NCBI RefSeq assembly: GCF_018320785.1
Contig: NC_054875.1
Span: forward strand, 3,713,632-3,777,631
Source of the DNA: Cheilinus undulatus
Lineage: Eukaryota; Chordata; Actinopteri; Labriformes; Labridae
Length of the DNA: 64,000 nt
Reading direction: 5' to 3'
The notes below the pieces were generated by a model, which worked only from the letters and a program-made list of their open reading frames with translations, searched no databases and was not told where the DNA came from. This document shows positions 63,903 through 64,000 of the stretch, piece after piece (positions within the stretch are counted from its first letter, which is position 1; each line of letters begins with the position of its first letter). The position numbers and the translations under genes were made by a program.

Positions 63903-64000
63903 CGTGTGCCAGTCCGTGGATTCCTGCAACCAGGTGCTCTCCACTGGTGGCTCCGTGATATCTGATGTACTCTCGCTCACTCTGGTGTCGGTTGTCCATG
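63903..64000 (-). CDS. vps13d: vps13d exon (partial at window edge)
   Basis: From the window edge the minus strand reads MDNRHQSEREYIRYHGATSG and EHLVAGIHGLAHG, then splits Gly before donor GTACGA. This is the conserved VPS13D segment just before the ATG2_C-like region. The exon starts beyond base 64,000, and the Met seen is internal. Confidence 0.95.

Overview
The window reads as nuclear DNA of a teleost fish, probably a percomorph. It holds two vertebrate-type split genes with canonical GT-AG introns and a dense load of fish-type transposable elements: non-autonomous hAT-like elements, Tc1/mariner elements, fragments of a teleost LINE and tRNA-like SINEs. Nothing looks bacterial, viral or organellar. 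The species cannot be named from sequence alone.

Left two thirds (1 to about 45,130, + strand): nine exons of igsf21, which encodes an immunoglobulin-superfamily, probably GPI-anchored, synaptic adhesion protein. The exons run from the start of the mature protein to the stop codon at 42,481. All splice phases agree and give 466 complete codons plus the stop. The signal-peptide exon lies upstream of the window. Introns range from 85 bp to 11.4 kb and hold almost all the repeats.

Middle (about 45,130 to 48,700): the interval between the two gene ends is dominated by a 2.5-kb, 31-bp-unit minisatellite. A segment of about 1,144 bp within it is duplicated in tandem. The array ends against a hAT-like terminus.

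Right third (about 48,700 to 64,000, - strand): the last five coding exons of vps13d, encoding the C-terminal lipid-transfer-adaptor and PH-like region of a VPS13-family bridge-like lipid-transfer protein, with its 3' UTR and poly(A) signal. The gene continues past the right edge. The two genes converge tail to tail. They have no evident functional link.

The most interesting structure is not a gene. Several hAT-like non-autonomous elements contain internal minisatellites. A similar short module (TTTTGCCAC / TTTGCCCAT) recurs inside elements with different terminal repeats. Other tandem arrays here (16-bp and 64-bp units) carry a short palindrome in most units. There are also nested insertions with readable target-site duplications, a perfect 19-bp hairpin, a pair of diverged inverted repeats about 6 kb apart, and a speculative in-phase 84-nt cassette exon in igsf21.
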